Assembly: GCA_030054275.1 (NCBI GenBank)
Contig: JASGCF010000040.1
Span: 1-14,127, forward strand
DNA from: Limnohabitans sp.
GTDB taxonomy: Bacteria > Planctomycetota > Phycisphaerae > Phycisphaerales > SM1A02
Length of the DNA stretch: 14,127 nt
Direction of reading: 5' to 3'
Shown here: piece by piece, positions 1 to 6,604 of the stretch
Numbering within the stretch: the first letter of the stretch is position 1
Layout: each line of letters opens with the position of its first letter
Made by a program: the position numbers and the translations under genes
The notes under the pieces: generated by a model
Told to the model about the DNA's origin: nothing
Database searches by the model: none
The model's input: the letters and a program-made list of their open reading frames with translations, nothing else

Positions 1-69
1 CTCCACGCACGACGCGCTCTGTGGAATCATGAAGCCTGCAGTCAGCGTCTTTCCGCTCGTCATGCTGCG
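1..69 (-). pseudogene. In-frame continuation of the DUF1569 gene beyond the TAG, cut by the window edge
   Basis: Read in the same frame directly after the TAG at 70-72, the minus strand gives 23 open codons: RSMTSGKTLTAGFMIPQSAS and then CVE. In DUF1569 proteins the IR-x-I-x-PLM segment is normally followed by K/R-rich residues and then a G-x-P-x-G-[FLV]-x-[LI]-P stretch. This stretch (KTLTAGFMIP) occupies that place. No frameshift is needed; a single codon, likely AAG or CAG, changed to TAG would explain the break. The window ends before the C-terminal His-rich helix could be checked. Confidence 0.5.
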
Positions 70-309
70 CTACATGAGCGGCGCGATGATCCTGATGATG
101 AACGGCACTATCGCCTCTGGCGGCGAACCATCAAGCGCGTACTCCCACATGATCGCGATGTGATCGAAGTTCTCGCCCGCAGTCCAGTTCCCTGTCGTGC
201 GGAGCGAGCCCGCGCGATACGCCGCCTCAATCTTCGCGAGGTCTTCCTTCAAGCAACCCGTGCAGTGAAATGACAGTTCGCGGCGTTCGGCCTTTTTCGT
301 GTTGATCAT
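70..309 (-). CDS. DUF1569 family protein, N-terminal part ending at an in-frame TAG
   Basis: The 79-residue product begins with the NTKK-x-E-RREL opening typical of DUF1569 proteins, a DinB-like helical family of unknown function. It continues with a TGNW motif (about residues 40-43), a conserved His in the following helix (FDHIAIMW) and the segment PFIIRIIAPLM. Family members are usually about twice this length and carry further His residues near the C terminus, which are absent here because a TAG at 70-72 ends the frame. The ATG overlaps the stop of the upstream DsbB-like gene as ATGA, so it is probably translated by coupling as the last gene of a four-gene minus-strand operon. It may be a decayed gene, a truncated but functional protein, or a sequencing error. 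The family assignment is fairly sure; functionality is doubtful. Confidence 0.7.
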   Translation of the reverse strand: MINTKKAERRELSFHCTGCLKEDLAKIEAAYRAGSLRTTGNWTAGENFDHIAIMWEYALDGSPPEAIVPFIIRIIAPLM

Positions 310-926
310 GGCTGTTCGACTCCCGATTCACGCTCACCAGCAGATGGTTCTGATACCTCACTCCGGAGTTCTTCGATCAATCGATTCGATGTCGGATTGT
401 CAGGGAGATACCAGTGGAATCCGCTCTCGACAAAAACAGCGACGGCGTTGACCGCGATGATCGCACCCAAGAGCAACACCGAGAGCCGCGCGCCGAGACC
501 AACGCGAGGCGCTTCACTGCGTTTCGGAAGAAACAACATTTGCATCGCGCTCGCCAACACAACCACGACGAAAACAACGAATGCCCATGTGTAGAGATGC
601 ATTCCGAACATCGGTGCGCCGTAGCCCGGATCGCCCGGTGCAATATGAAGGAGCACTTGACGCGCAGAGACTGTGCCGCCGACGAGCGCCGCGAGAATGC
701 TGCATGCGTAGCACTGCGCAAAATCATGCGCATCGACTGGCCCACGCGCAGCGCGACACAAGAGCCACGCCGGACCAAGCGCCGCAAGCATCATCGCCAT
801 CCGTTGAATGATGCACAGCGGACACGGGAATTCACCCTGTCCAAACTGCGCCCAAAGTGCGCCGAGCAGTACAGCACAGGTCGCGAGAATGCAGGTGATG
901 GCGATGCAAAGGCGAAACAGAGTCAT
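306..926 (-). CDS. DsbB-like disulfide bond formation membrane protein
   Basis: A 206-residue polytopic membrane protein. Hydrophobic segments lie at about 5-25, 42-58, 70-88, 110-132 and 146-166. The CPLC motif at residues 35-38 sits in the first periplasmic loop and is followed by QR (41-42), as in DsbB, where CxxC passes electrons to quinone and an Arg nearby helps bind it. The second periplasmic loop (about 93-110) reads HIAPGDPGYGAPMFGMHLYTW and has no cysteine, unlike E. coli DsbB with its second Cys pair. Another CxxC (C72, C75) lies at a membrane edge. I chose the ATG at 926 over an upstream one at 1013 because the longer form adds 29 polar residues and overlaps DUF5993. A GAGG at 938-941 lies 11 nt upstream of the chosen start. 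It follows DUF5993 by 13 nt and overlaps DUF1569 by ATGA. Confidence 0.87.
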   Translation of the reverse strand: MTLFRLCIAITCILATCAVLLGALWAQFGQGEFPCPLCIIQRMAMMLAALGPAWLLCRAARGPVDAHDFAQCYACSILAALVGGTVSARQVLLHIAPGDPGYGAPMFGMHLYTWAFVVFVVVVLASAMQMLFLPKRSEAPRVGLGARLSVLLLGAIIAVNAVAVFVESGFHWYLPDNPTSNRLIEELRSEVSEPSAGERESGVEQP

Positions 927-939
927 GTGATGATTCGCC

Positions 940-1095
940 TCAAAGGTTGATTGGAAGAGCGTCGGTTGCGTGATGTTTGAAGAGCATCCACACCGCAACA
1001 AGCGAAACCGCAAAGAGCAGCCCGGCGAGGCGACGCTTTCCGCGCCACATCGCCATGAGCGTCGCGAGGATGAGTACGAAAATCAGCGCGTCCAT
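940..1095 (-). CDS. DUF5993 family small membrane protein
   Basis: A 51-residue protein starting MDALIFVLILATLMAMWRGK and ending near HHATDALPINL. It has two hydrophobic helices (about 2-16 and 23-38) joined by a basic turn (WRGKRR). The opening MD-x-LIF, the WRG-x-RR turn and the closing F-x-HHATD-x-L fit DUF5993, a short family that, as I recall, is repeatedly encoded beside DsbB-like genes. The start was taken at the internal ATG (1093-1095) rather than at 1158, because that ATG shares one base with the stop codon of the PA14 gene (TGATG), a clear translational-coupling arrangement, and gives the normal family length. Its partner is probably the adjacent DsbB-like protein. The biochemical role is unknown. 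Confidence 0.78.
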   Translation of the reverse strand: MDALIFVLILATLMAMWRGKRRLAGLLFAVSLVAVWMLFKHHATDALPINL

Positions 1096-3224
1096 CAGCG
1101 AGCACCCTCGTTCGTTGAAACAGATCCTGCGCTGTTTTGAATCGGCGTTGCGATGCATGGCTTGGCGCTGTACGGCTTCGTCGGCGCATCACGCGTCGGC
1201 TTCGCATTCATCGTGTACCACGCTTCGGTGGACCAGATCTTCTCCCCGCTTCGCGAGACAGGATTCGTGCGGAGATACACCACGCGCCCTGCTTTGATGC
1301 TCGGCGCACGAAGTACAACCGAGCGCCCCGCTGCGTCGGGCGTGGCCTCGCTCACGACGATTTCCTCCTCGTCGATTTTCGGGCCGCCGTACTGCTCTGT
1401 CGCTTCATATCGCCACTGGCGCAACGCGAAATTCTTCGGATCGCGAAGCCATGCTGGATCGACCGGCTCGGTGAACTGCACCACGAGTCCATCGGGAAGC
1501 GCAGAAACCTGCGCGATCTCAAAGACGCTCGCATCAGTCGGTCGCAAGCGTTGCAAACCAAAGCGCGTGTCGCGCCAATTCCAGTTGCCGCCTGAACCAA
1601 TCGAACACGCGTAGAGGCAACCATCGGGGCCCTCGATCAGCCGCTGCACGCCGCCTTCGAGACCGTTGCCCGCGCGATACGCGCAACCTTGTAATTCGCC
1701 CGCAACTTCCTCAAGCGACACGCGGTTGATGCCGCCAAGCGTGAGTTCTGCAAGCCACAGTTGTCCTGCAAACGGGCCACTGCGAATCACAAGCGGAGTG
1801 GTCGGCGAATTCGCAATCTCATTCTGCGGCAACCACACCGCTGGTGGTGATGGCGGATTTTCGCTGAAGAGACTGGCGTGTCCGCCTTCGGGATAGACAC
1901 GCGACTTTTGTCGACCGTTGTAATGGCCGTAAAACCGCCCTGCTTTCGCGTGATTGAGTTTGCTTGCAGGCATCCACGCGCCTTGGTTGTCGGTGACGAA
2001 CGCATCGCCCGAAGCCGTGACTTCAACGCCATTCGGCGTGCGGAATCCACCAGCGAGAAACTCGATCTCTTTGGTATCGATGTTGATCCGATAGAGCGTG
2101 CCGCGATGCGGTGGATTTGGTCCGTTGAGGCCCGGCGTATCGCCAATCACGCCGTCTGCTTTGATCGTGTTTCCGAAGTAGATGGAAGTCGAAAGCGTGC
2201 CGTAGATCCAACGCTCTCTTTCCTTGAGCCCGAAAGAGAAATGGTGGTAGTTGTCGCCAACCCACGGACGCGCCCACTCTTCGTGCGTTTCGAAGACGCC
2301 GTCTTTGTCGAGGTCACGCAATCGATCGATACCCGGCCGATGCGACACATAGATGTCGCCATCGACACACACGACACCGCATGGATCGTGATAGCCGCCT
2401 GGAAGCTCCTCGACGCGAATGGTCTCCGGCGTTCCACCAACAACGCCCGACAAGATGTGCAGCGTGCCGTTCGTCTCGGTACGAAGAATGCCGTTGTTCA
2501 CAGGCTCAAAGTCGCTCACGACAAGGCGGCCGTCCGGCAAGAACGCCATGCCGCCCGCTTTCGGGGCGAAGTTGGCAGGGCGAAGCGGTTCGACGGCAAA
2601 TCGCGGATAGGCGGTTTCGATCGGCAATCCGTCGCCAGGCCGTTGGTTCTCACGACCGTCTTTGTACACCTTCGTACCAGGCGCGACCACGCGCGTCACG
2701 CCCCGCTCTGTACGAAACGCCTCCGCTGGCACGAGTTCGTATCGCCCGCTTCCCGGCTTCTTCCAATTCAAGATCAGCGCAGCACCGCCGCCATTTTGAA
2801 AGAGATCAATACGAAACGGGTGCAGCCCTTTGTCGAGTTCGATCTGCCCCTCTTTGGGTGACGGCGCGTGTTGTCCATCGTGCACGACAACGCGTGTGCC
2901 GTCGATCTCAAGTACGCCACCGTCGTCGCAGCGCAATTCAAAGGTGTAATTGCCAGGTTCTGTGATGTCGAGAAATCCAAGCGCCTCAATCGCAATTTGG
3001 TCGCGACGCAGATCGGGCGGCACGAGCGACTCGATGTCTTTGAAGTCGACGCGATCTTCGAGGCGGTCGAGATTCGGTGTCGCGTCTTCGGCGACACGCG
3101 CCACGCGAGTCAGTTCGCGGCCGATCTCGTAGATGCGCAAGGTGTAGCCCTGCTCAAGATCGACGGGCGGCGCAGTGAAGAATCCAAGCGTTGACGCGGC
3201 AAGCATGGCGACAGAGATCAGCAT
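1095..3224 (-). CDS. Secreted PA14 domain plus six-bladed-type beta-propeller protein
   Basis: A 709-residue exported protein. Residues 1-18 form a short hydrophobic signal peptide. Residues about 25-172 are PA14-like: ITEPGNYTFELRCDDGGVLEIDG, then HPFRIDLFQNGGGAALILNW, the usual PA14 core that often binds glycans. Residues about 210-560 form a propeller of the PQQ-dependent sugar-dehydrogenase/NHL kind (GGMAFLPDGRLVVSD, DPCGVVCVDGDIYVSH, FRTPNGVEVT-x-x-GDAFVTDNQG, EGPDGCLYACSIG). The tail (about 565-672) resembles an Ig-like or lyase-associated module. Planctomycetes encode many such proteins, often linked to carbohydrate oxidation or binding; the substrate here cannot be read from sequence. 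Seven cysteines, including C282/C286 and C536/C540, make it a possible client of the DsbB-like protein in the same operon. It lies 81 bp downstream of gap on the same strand. Confidence 0.85.
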   Translation of the reverse strand: MLISVAMLAASTLGFFTAPPVDLEQGYTLRIYEIGRELTRVARVAEDATPNLDRLEDRVDFKDIESLVPPDLRRDQIAIEALGFLDITEPGNYTFELRCDDGGVLEIDGTRVVVHDGQHAPSPKEGQIELDKGLHPFRIDLFQNGGGAALILNWKKPGSGRYELVPAEAFRTERGVTRVVAPGTKVYKDGRENQRPGDGLPIETAYPRFAVEPLRPANFAPKAGGMAFLPDGRLVVSDFEPVNNGILRTETNGTLHILSGVVGGTPETIRVEELPGGYHDPCGVVCVDGDIYVSHRPGIDRLRDLDKDGVFETHEEWARPWVGDNYHHFSFGLKERERWIYGTLSTSIYFGNTIKADGVIGDTPGLNGPNPPHRGTLYRINIDTKEIEFLAGGFRTPNGVEVTASGDAFVTDNQGAWMPASKLNHAKAGRFYGHYNGRQKSRVYPEGGHASLFSENPPSPPAVWLPQNEIANSPTTPLVIRSGPFAGQLWLAELTLGGINRVSLEEVAGELQGCAYRAGNGLEGGVQRLIEGPDGCLYACSIGSGGNWNWRDTRFGLQRLRPTDASVFEIAQVSALPDGLVVQFTEPVDPAWLRDPKNFALRQWRYEATEQYGGPKIDEEEIVVSEATPDAAGRSVVLRAPSIKAGRVVYLRTNPVSRSGEKIWSTEAWYTMNAKPTRDAPTKPYSAKPCIATPIQNSAGSVSTNEGAR

Positions 3225-3305
3225 GAAGCCATGCTAACCGAGCCCCACAATCTTGGATCACAACCAAACGGTTCTCGTCGCCCGCGGAGCGCGGTCAACT
3301 CGAAA

Positions 3306-4331
3306 TCAGGCCAGTTTTCCGTCCTTTTTCGCCATCATCGCCAACATGTCGACGCAGCGGGACGCATAGCCGTACTCGTTGTCGTACCAACTCACGACCT
3401 TGAAGAAACGATCCGAGAGTTGGATTCCAGCCTTCGCATCGAAAATCGAACTGCGCGGGTCGCTCAGGAAATCGCTGGAAACGACTTCGTCTTCCGTGTA
3501 GCCCAGCACGCCCTTCAACGCGCCCTCGCTCGCCGCCTTCATCGCCGCGTTGATCTCGGCGAGGCTCGTCGCCTTTGCTGGGCGGAATGTGAGGTCGACG
3601 CACGAAACATTCGCCGTTGGCACGCGGAAACTCATTCCCGTGAGTTTGCCCTTCGTCTCCGGCAGTACGAGCGCGCAGGCCTTCGCCGCGCCAGTCGAAC
3701 TTGGAATGATGTTCATGTACGCATTGCGTCCGCCACGCCAGTCCTTCTTCGACGGACCGTCTTGCGTTGGCTGTGTCGCTGTGACCGCGTGAACGGTCGT
3801 CATCAAGCCTTCTTCGATGCCGCAGAGGTCAAGGAGCACCTTCACCATCGGAGCAAGGCAGTTGGTCGTGCAACTGGCGTTGCTTGCGATGGTGTGCACC
3901 GCTGGGTCGTACTTCGAGCAATTCACGCCGTACACAAAAGTCGGTACTTCCTTCTCACTCTTCGTCGGAGCCGAGATGAGGACACGCTTTGCGCCAGCAT
4001 CGAGATGCTTGCGCGCATCTTCGATCGCCGTAAAAAGCCCGGTAGATTCGAGCACATAGTCGACGCCCTGTGCCTTCCACGGAAGTTGGGTCGGATCCTT
4101 GATGGCCGTGCATGCGGTCACCTTGCCGTTGACGACGATCGACTCGCCGTCTGCCTTGACTTCGGCTGCGTTGCGACCGTGCATGGAGTCATACTTCAGG
4201 AGGTACGCCAAATTGTCGGCCGGCACGAGATCGTTCACTCCGACGATTTCGAACCCGCCACGCGCGGTTGCGATGCGATGCACAAGTCGGCCGATGCGGC
4301 CAAAGCCGTTGATTGCGATGCGAACTGCCAT
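3306..4331 (-). CDS. gap: Type I glyceraldehyde-3-phosphate dehydrogenase
   Basis: A 341-residue cytoplasmic enzyme that oxidises and phosphorylates glyceraldehyde 3-phosphate with NAD+ in glycolysis. The Rossmann start AINGFGRIGRLV is at residues 6-17. VND (32-34) holds the Asp that usually selects NAD over NADP. The active site SNASCTTNC puts the catalytic Cys at 154, and the catalytic His is 181 in TTVHAVTATQ. The C-terminal SWYDNEYGYA segment is intact at 314-323. The start at 4331 is supported by GGAG (4338-4341) 6 nt upstream and by the family N terminus; an upstream ATG at 4388 would add 19 unrelated residues. A sigma70-like promoter is proposed at 4418-4446. It is divergent from the channel gene starting at 4468. 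No abnormal feature is seen. Confidence 0.97.
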   Translation of the reverse strand: MAVRIAINGFGRIGRLVHRIATARGGFEIVGVNDLVPADNLAYLLKYDSMHGRNAAEVKADGESIVVNGKVTACTAIKDPTQLPWKAQGVDYVLESTGLFTAIEDARKHLDAGAKRVLISAPTKSEKEVPTFVYGVNCSKYDPAVHTIASNASCTTNCLAPMVKVLLDLCGIEEGLMTTVHAVTATQPTQDGPSKKDWRGGRNAYMNIIPSSTGAAKACALVLPETKGKLTGMSFRVPTANVSCVDLTFRPAKATSLAEINAAMKAASEGALKGVLGYTEDEVVSSDFLSDPRSSIFDAKAGIQLSDRFFKVVSWYDNEYGYASRCVDMLAMMAKKDGKLA

Positions 4332-4417
4332 GTCGTACTCCGAATAGCCCGTTGGTTTCCTGCATGGTCTCTGCGAGGCAGATCCCAACCACCACCCTTT
4401 CGACGGGCGGGGCGCGG

Positions 4418-4446
4418 AGGATAGGGGCGGTTTCCGGTCGCGGCAA
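4418..4446 (-). promoter_or_regulatory. Candidate sigma70-type promoter for gap
   Basis: On the minus strand TTGCCG (4441-4446) and TATCCT (4418-4423) are separated by exactly 17 bases. Each hexamer matches 4 of 6 consensus positions. Transcription from here would give a leader of roughly 80 nt before the gap ATG. It was found by eye and rests on spacing and partial matches only. Confidence 0.4.
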
Positions 4447-4467
4447 CTTCGCCCCCGTTACACTCCA

Positions 4468-5721
4468 ATGGTGCTGGGCTTCCCTCGCTCCCTTCGTCCT
4501 TTTTGCATCGTTGCGAGGCTTTCGCAACGGCTGTGCTGCACGATTCCGCCCGCGATATCGCGCGCAACAGCGCGAACGCAGTCGTCGGCGGTCCTCGGCG
4601 TTGTGCTGCTTGTGACCAGCGTGGTTCGAGCTGACACGCAGACAGCAACCGTTCCGCAACGACCCATCGACCCAGCCGCGCCTCCGTGTGTCCTGCGTGC
4701 CGCCGTTGCAGAGTTTCCACCGTATGCAGTACGCGGAGCAAGTTCTTCTCAGGACGACGCGCCGTGGACCGGCGAAGCGGTCGAGTTGTTTCGCGAAACA
4801 GCTCGCGATCTCGGATGCGACACCGAATTCATCGCACTTTCACCGTCGGAAACACTGCTCGGGCTTGAGCGTGGAGATCTCGACGCTGTGGCGCTTCCGT
4901 TGACAGCCGACCCACTGTCGTCGTCCTCGCTGACCCTGACTCCAGCGTTCGCGACATCACAAATTGCAATCGCTGTGTTCCGCGACAATTTTCGCGACGA
5001 CCTTGTGGTTCTGTTCCGTAGCCTCACCACGACGCGTCAGTTGCGCGTATACGCGGTCATGCTGGTGCTCGTGGTGGTGTTCGCGCTCATCATCTGGCGA
5101 CTTGAGCGAACGAAGAATCAGCACTTCCGAGGGAAACATCGTGAGGGCCTCGGATCCGGACTGTGGTGGTCCATCACAACGCTGAGCACTGTGGGATACG
5201 GCGACAAAGTACCTGTGTCAGCAGTTGGGCGTTTTTTCGCCGGAACATGGATGCTGCTCTCACTGGTGCTCGTTGCGATCTTTACAGCAACGGTCACGAG
5301 TTCGATTACCGCGCATGACGCATCGGTGGAAGTGCGTGGAGTCCACGACCTCTCTCGCGCGCGCGTCGGGATTGTCGAAAATGGACTTGCAAGCGGCTAT
5401 GTGAACGAGCATTTCCTTCCGCATGTTTCATACCCGCACCTCTCGCTTGCGATCGAAGATCTCCGCTCTGGAAATCTCGACGCTGTGCTTGCAGATCAAC
5501 ACAGCCTCGAACGCGCGCTGCGTGATCTCCATGAGCAACGAATCGTGCTTCTTGAAAAACCTGTCGCAAAAAGTCCCGTTGCATTCGGCTTACGCAAGAC
5601 ACTCTCACACGAGTTTCATCGACAGTTTGATGCAGCGCTGCTCAAACGCCTCGATGCAAAGCGCAATGCAATGTCCCAGTCCACACACACGCCGTCACCG
5701 ACATCGAAGAGCATCCCTTGA
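4468..5721 (+). CDS. GluR0-type ligand-gated potassium channel (periplasmic-binding domain with inserted pore)
   Basis: A 417-residue protein with the layout of prokaryotic ionotropic glutamate receptors. There is an N-terminal signal region (hydrophobic 41-53), ligand-binding lobe S1 (about 75-185), TM1 (about 193-210), a re-entrant pore loop with the potassium filter TVGYGD at 241-246, TM2 (about 256-276) and lobe S2 (about 286-395). The lobes match the SBP_bac_3 family (RAAVAEFPPY, LLGLERGDLDAVALPLT, GIVENGLASGYV, GNLDAVLADQHSL). The Asp that holds the ligand amino group appears as D343. The Arg normally found in the T-x-x-R motif of S1 is replaced by Pro149. About 40 residues precede the signal helix. 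No other ATG, GTG or TTG in frame would shorten this except the GTG at codon 2. A weak TACACT at 4459-4464 lies just ahead of the ATG, so the message could be nearly leaderless. It overlaps the next gene by four bases. Confidence 0.87.
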   Translation: MVLGFPRSLRPFCIVARLSQRLCCTIPPAISRATARTQSSAVLGVVLLVTSVVRADTQTATVPQRPIDPAAPPCVLRAAVAEFPPYAVRGASSSQDDAPWTGEAVELFRETARDLGCDTEFIALSPSETLLGLERGDLDAVALPLTADPLSSSSLTLTPAFATSQIAIAVFRDNFRDDLVVLFRSLTTTRQLRVYAVMLVLVVVFALIIWRLERTKNQHFRGKHREGLGSGLWWSITTLSTVGYGDKVPVSAVGRFFAGTWMLLSLVLVAIFTATVTSSITAHDASVEVRGVHDLSRARVGIVENGLASGYVNEHFLPHVSYPHLSLAIEDLRSGNLDAVLADQHSLERALRDLHEQRIVLLEKPVAKSPVAFGLRKTLSHEFHRQFDAALLKRLDAKRNAMSQSTHTPSPTSKSIP

Positions 5722-6545
5722 CCACCGTTCACCCGTCGTCTCAGTCCATCTTCGGTCGCACGCCAGCGATCATCGGCATGGTGCATCTGCGTGCATTGCC
5801 AGGTTCGCCGCAGTCACAACTCACGCCGCGTGAGATTGCGCGACTCGCTGTCGAAGAAGCCAAAACGCTTGCGGCCGCAGGGTTCGACGCGGTGCTGCTT
5901 GAGAACATGCACGATGCACCGTATCTCGCACGACATGTTGGCCCAGAGACGGTTGCTGCTTTCGCACGCGCTGCCTGCGAGGTGCGTGCGGCCGTGTCGG
6001 TGCCGCTTGGAGTGCAAGTTCTCGCAGGAGCAAACGACGCGGCACTGGCCATCGCCATCGCAGCAGAGTGTCAGTTTCTTCGCGCAGAGGGCTTTGTCTT
6101 CGCGTCCATCGCAGACGAAGGCTTTCTTGCCGAGGCATCGGCGGGACCACTGCTTCGTTTGCGTCGGGCGCTTGGTGCCGATCGTGGAACGGGGCGCATT
6201 GCGATTTTCGCGGACATCAAGAAAAAGCACAGTGCGCACGCAATCACCGCGGATACGACGCTCGCAGATCACGCCCATGGCGCGGAGTTTTTCGGCGCAG
6301 ATGGCGTGATTGTGACAGGCTCCGCGACAGGTTGTGCAACGCCGATCTCTGATCTTTCAGCGGCGCGCGGTGGTTGTCGACTTCCCGTGATCGCCGGAAG
6401 CGGCACCAACGCGGCGAATGTGCGCGATGTCCTCGCTGTTGCGCATGCTGCGATTGTTGGAAGTGATCTTAAGAAAGATGGCGTCTGGTCGAACGAACTT
6501 GACCATGCCCGCATCGATCGATTTGTGCGTGTCGCGAAGAGTTGA
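5718..6545 (+). CDS. BtpA/SgcQ family TIM-barrel protein
   Basis: A 275-residue cytoplasmic protein of the BtpA family, a TIM-barrel group first linked to photosystem I stability in cyanobacteria and also found in sugar clusters (SgcQ). The molecular function is not settled. Family signatures are IIGMVHLRALPGSP (18-31), AVLLENMHDAPY (58-69), DIKKKHSAHA (166-175), GSATG (201-205), IAGSGTN (225-231) and GSDLKKDG (248-255). The start is TTG at 5718, overlapping the channel stop as TTGA, with a purine-rich GAAGAG just upstream. The next in-frame ATG (codon 21) would cut off the first conserved strand. The overlap argues for translational coupling with the channel. It could instead be annotated as a phosphorybosyl/nucleotide-related TIM-barrel protein, but BtpA fits best. 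Confidence 0.9.
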   Translation: MTTVHPSSQSIFGRTPAIIGMVHLRALPGSPQSQLTPREIARLAVEEAKTLAAAGFDAVLLENMHDAPYLARHVGPETVAAFARAACEVRAAVSVPLGVQVLAGANDAALAIAIAAECQFLRAEGFVFASIADEGFLAEASAGPLLRLRRALGADRGTGRIAIFADIKKKHSAHAITADTTLADHAHGAEFFGADGVIVTGSATGCATPISDLSAARGGCRLPVIAGSGTNAANVRDVLAVAHAAIVGSDLKKDGVWSNELDHARIDRFVRVAKS

Positions 6546-6566
6546 ATTGCTGCTGTTAAACTCGCG

Positions 6567-6591
6567 ACTCGCCCGAGTGTCTCGCGCGAGA
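6567..6591. repeat. Pair of short perfect palindromes just upstream of the transaminase gene
   Basis: ACTCGCCCGAGT (6567-6578, 5-bp arms) is followed immediately by TCTCGCGCGAGA (6580-6591, a perfect 12-base palindrome). Both fall in the 59-base gap after the BtpA gene, within 15 bases of the GTG start, and would cover the likely ribosome-binding area. No T-run follows, so they do not look like a terminator. They could be operator half-sites or chance in CG-rich sequence. Confidence 0.25.
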
Positions 6592-6604
6592 GAAAGTTCC
6601 GACC

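Noticed and set aside
1878..2861. 327-codon plus-strand frame opposite the PA14/propeller gene
   Set aside because: Antisense shadow; the minus-strand frame has clear domains and a signal peptide.
3282..3294. CCGCG-GAG-CGCGG hairpin between gap and the PA14 gene as a terminator
   Set aside because: Only a 5-bp stem and no T-run on the minus strand, so intrinsic termination is not supported.
3293..3298. TTGACC on the minus strand as -35 box of the PA14 operon
   Set aside because: No acceptable -10 hexamer lies at 16-18 bases; the operon may be read from the gap promoter.
3231..4424. Long plus-strand open frame opposite gap (397 codons)
   Set aside because: It is the shadow of a strongly supported gap gene. 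The translation is Arg/His-rich with no recognisable domain.
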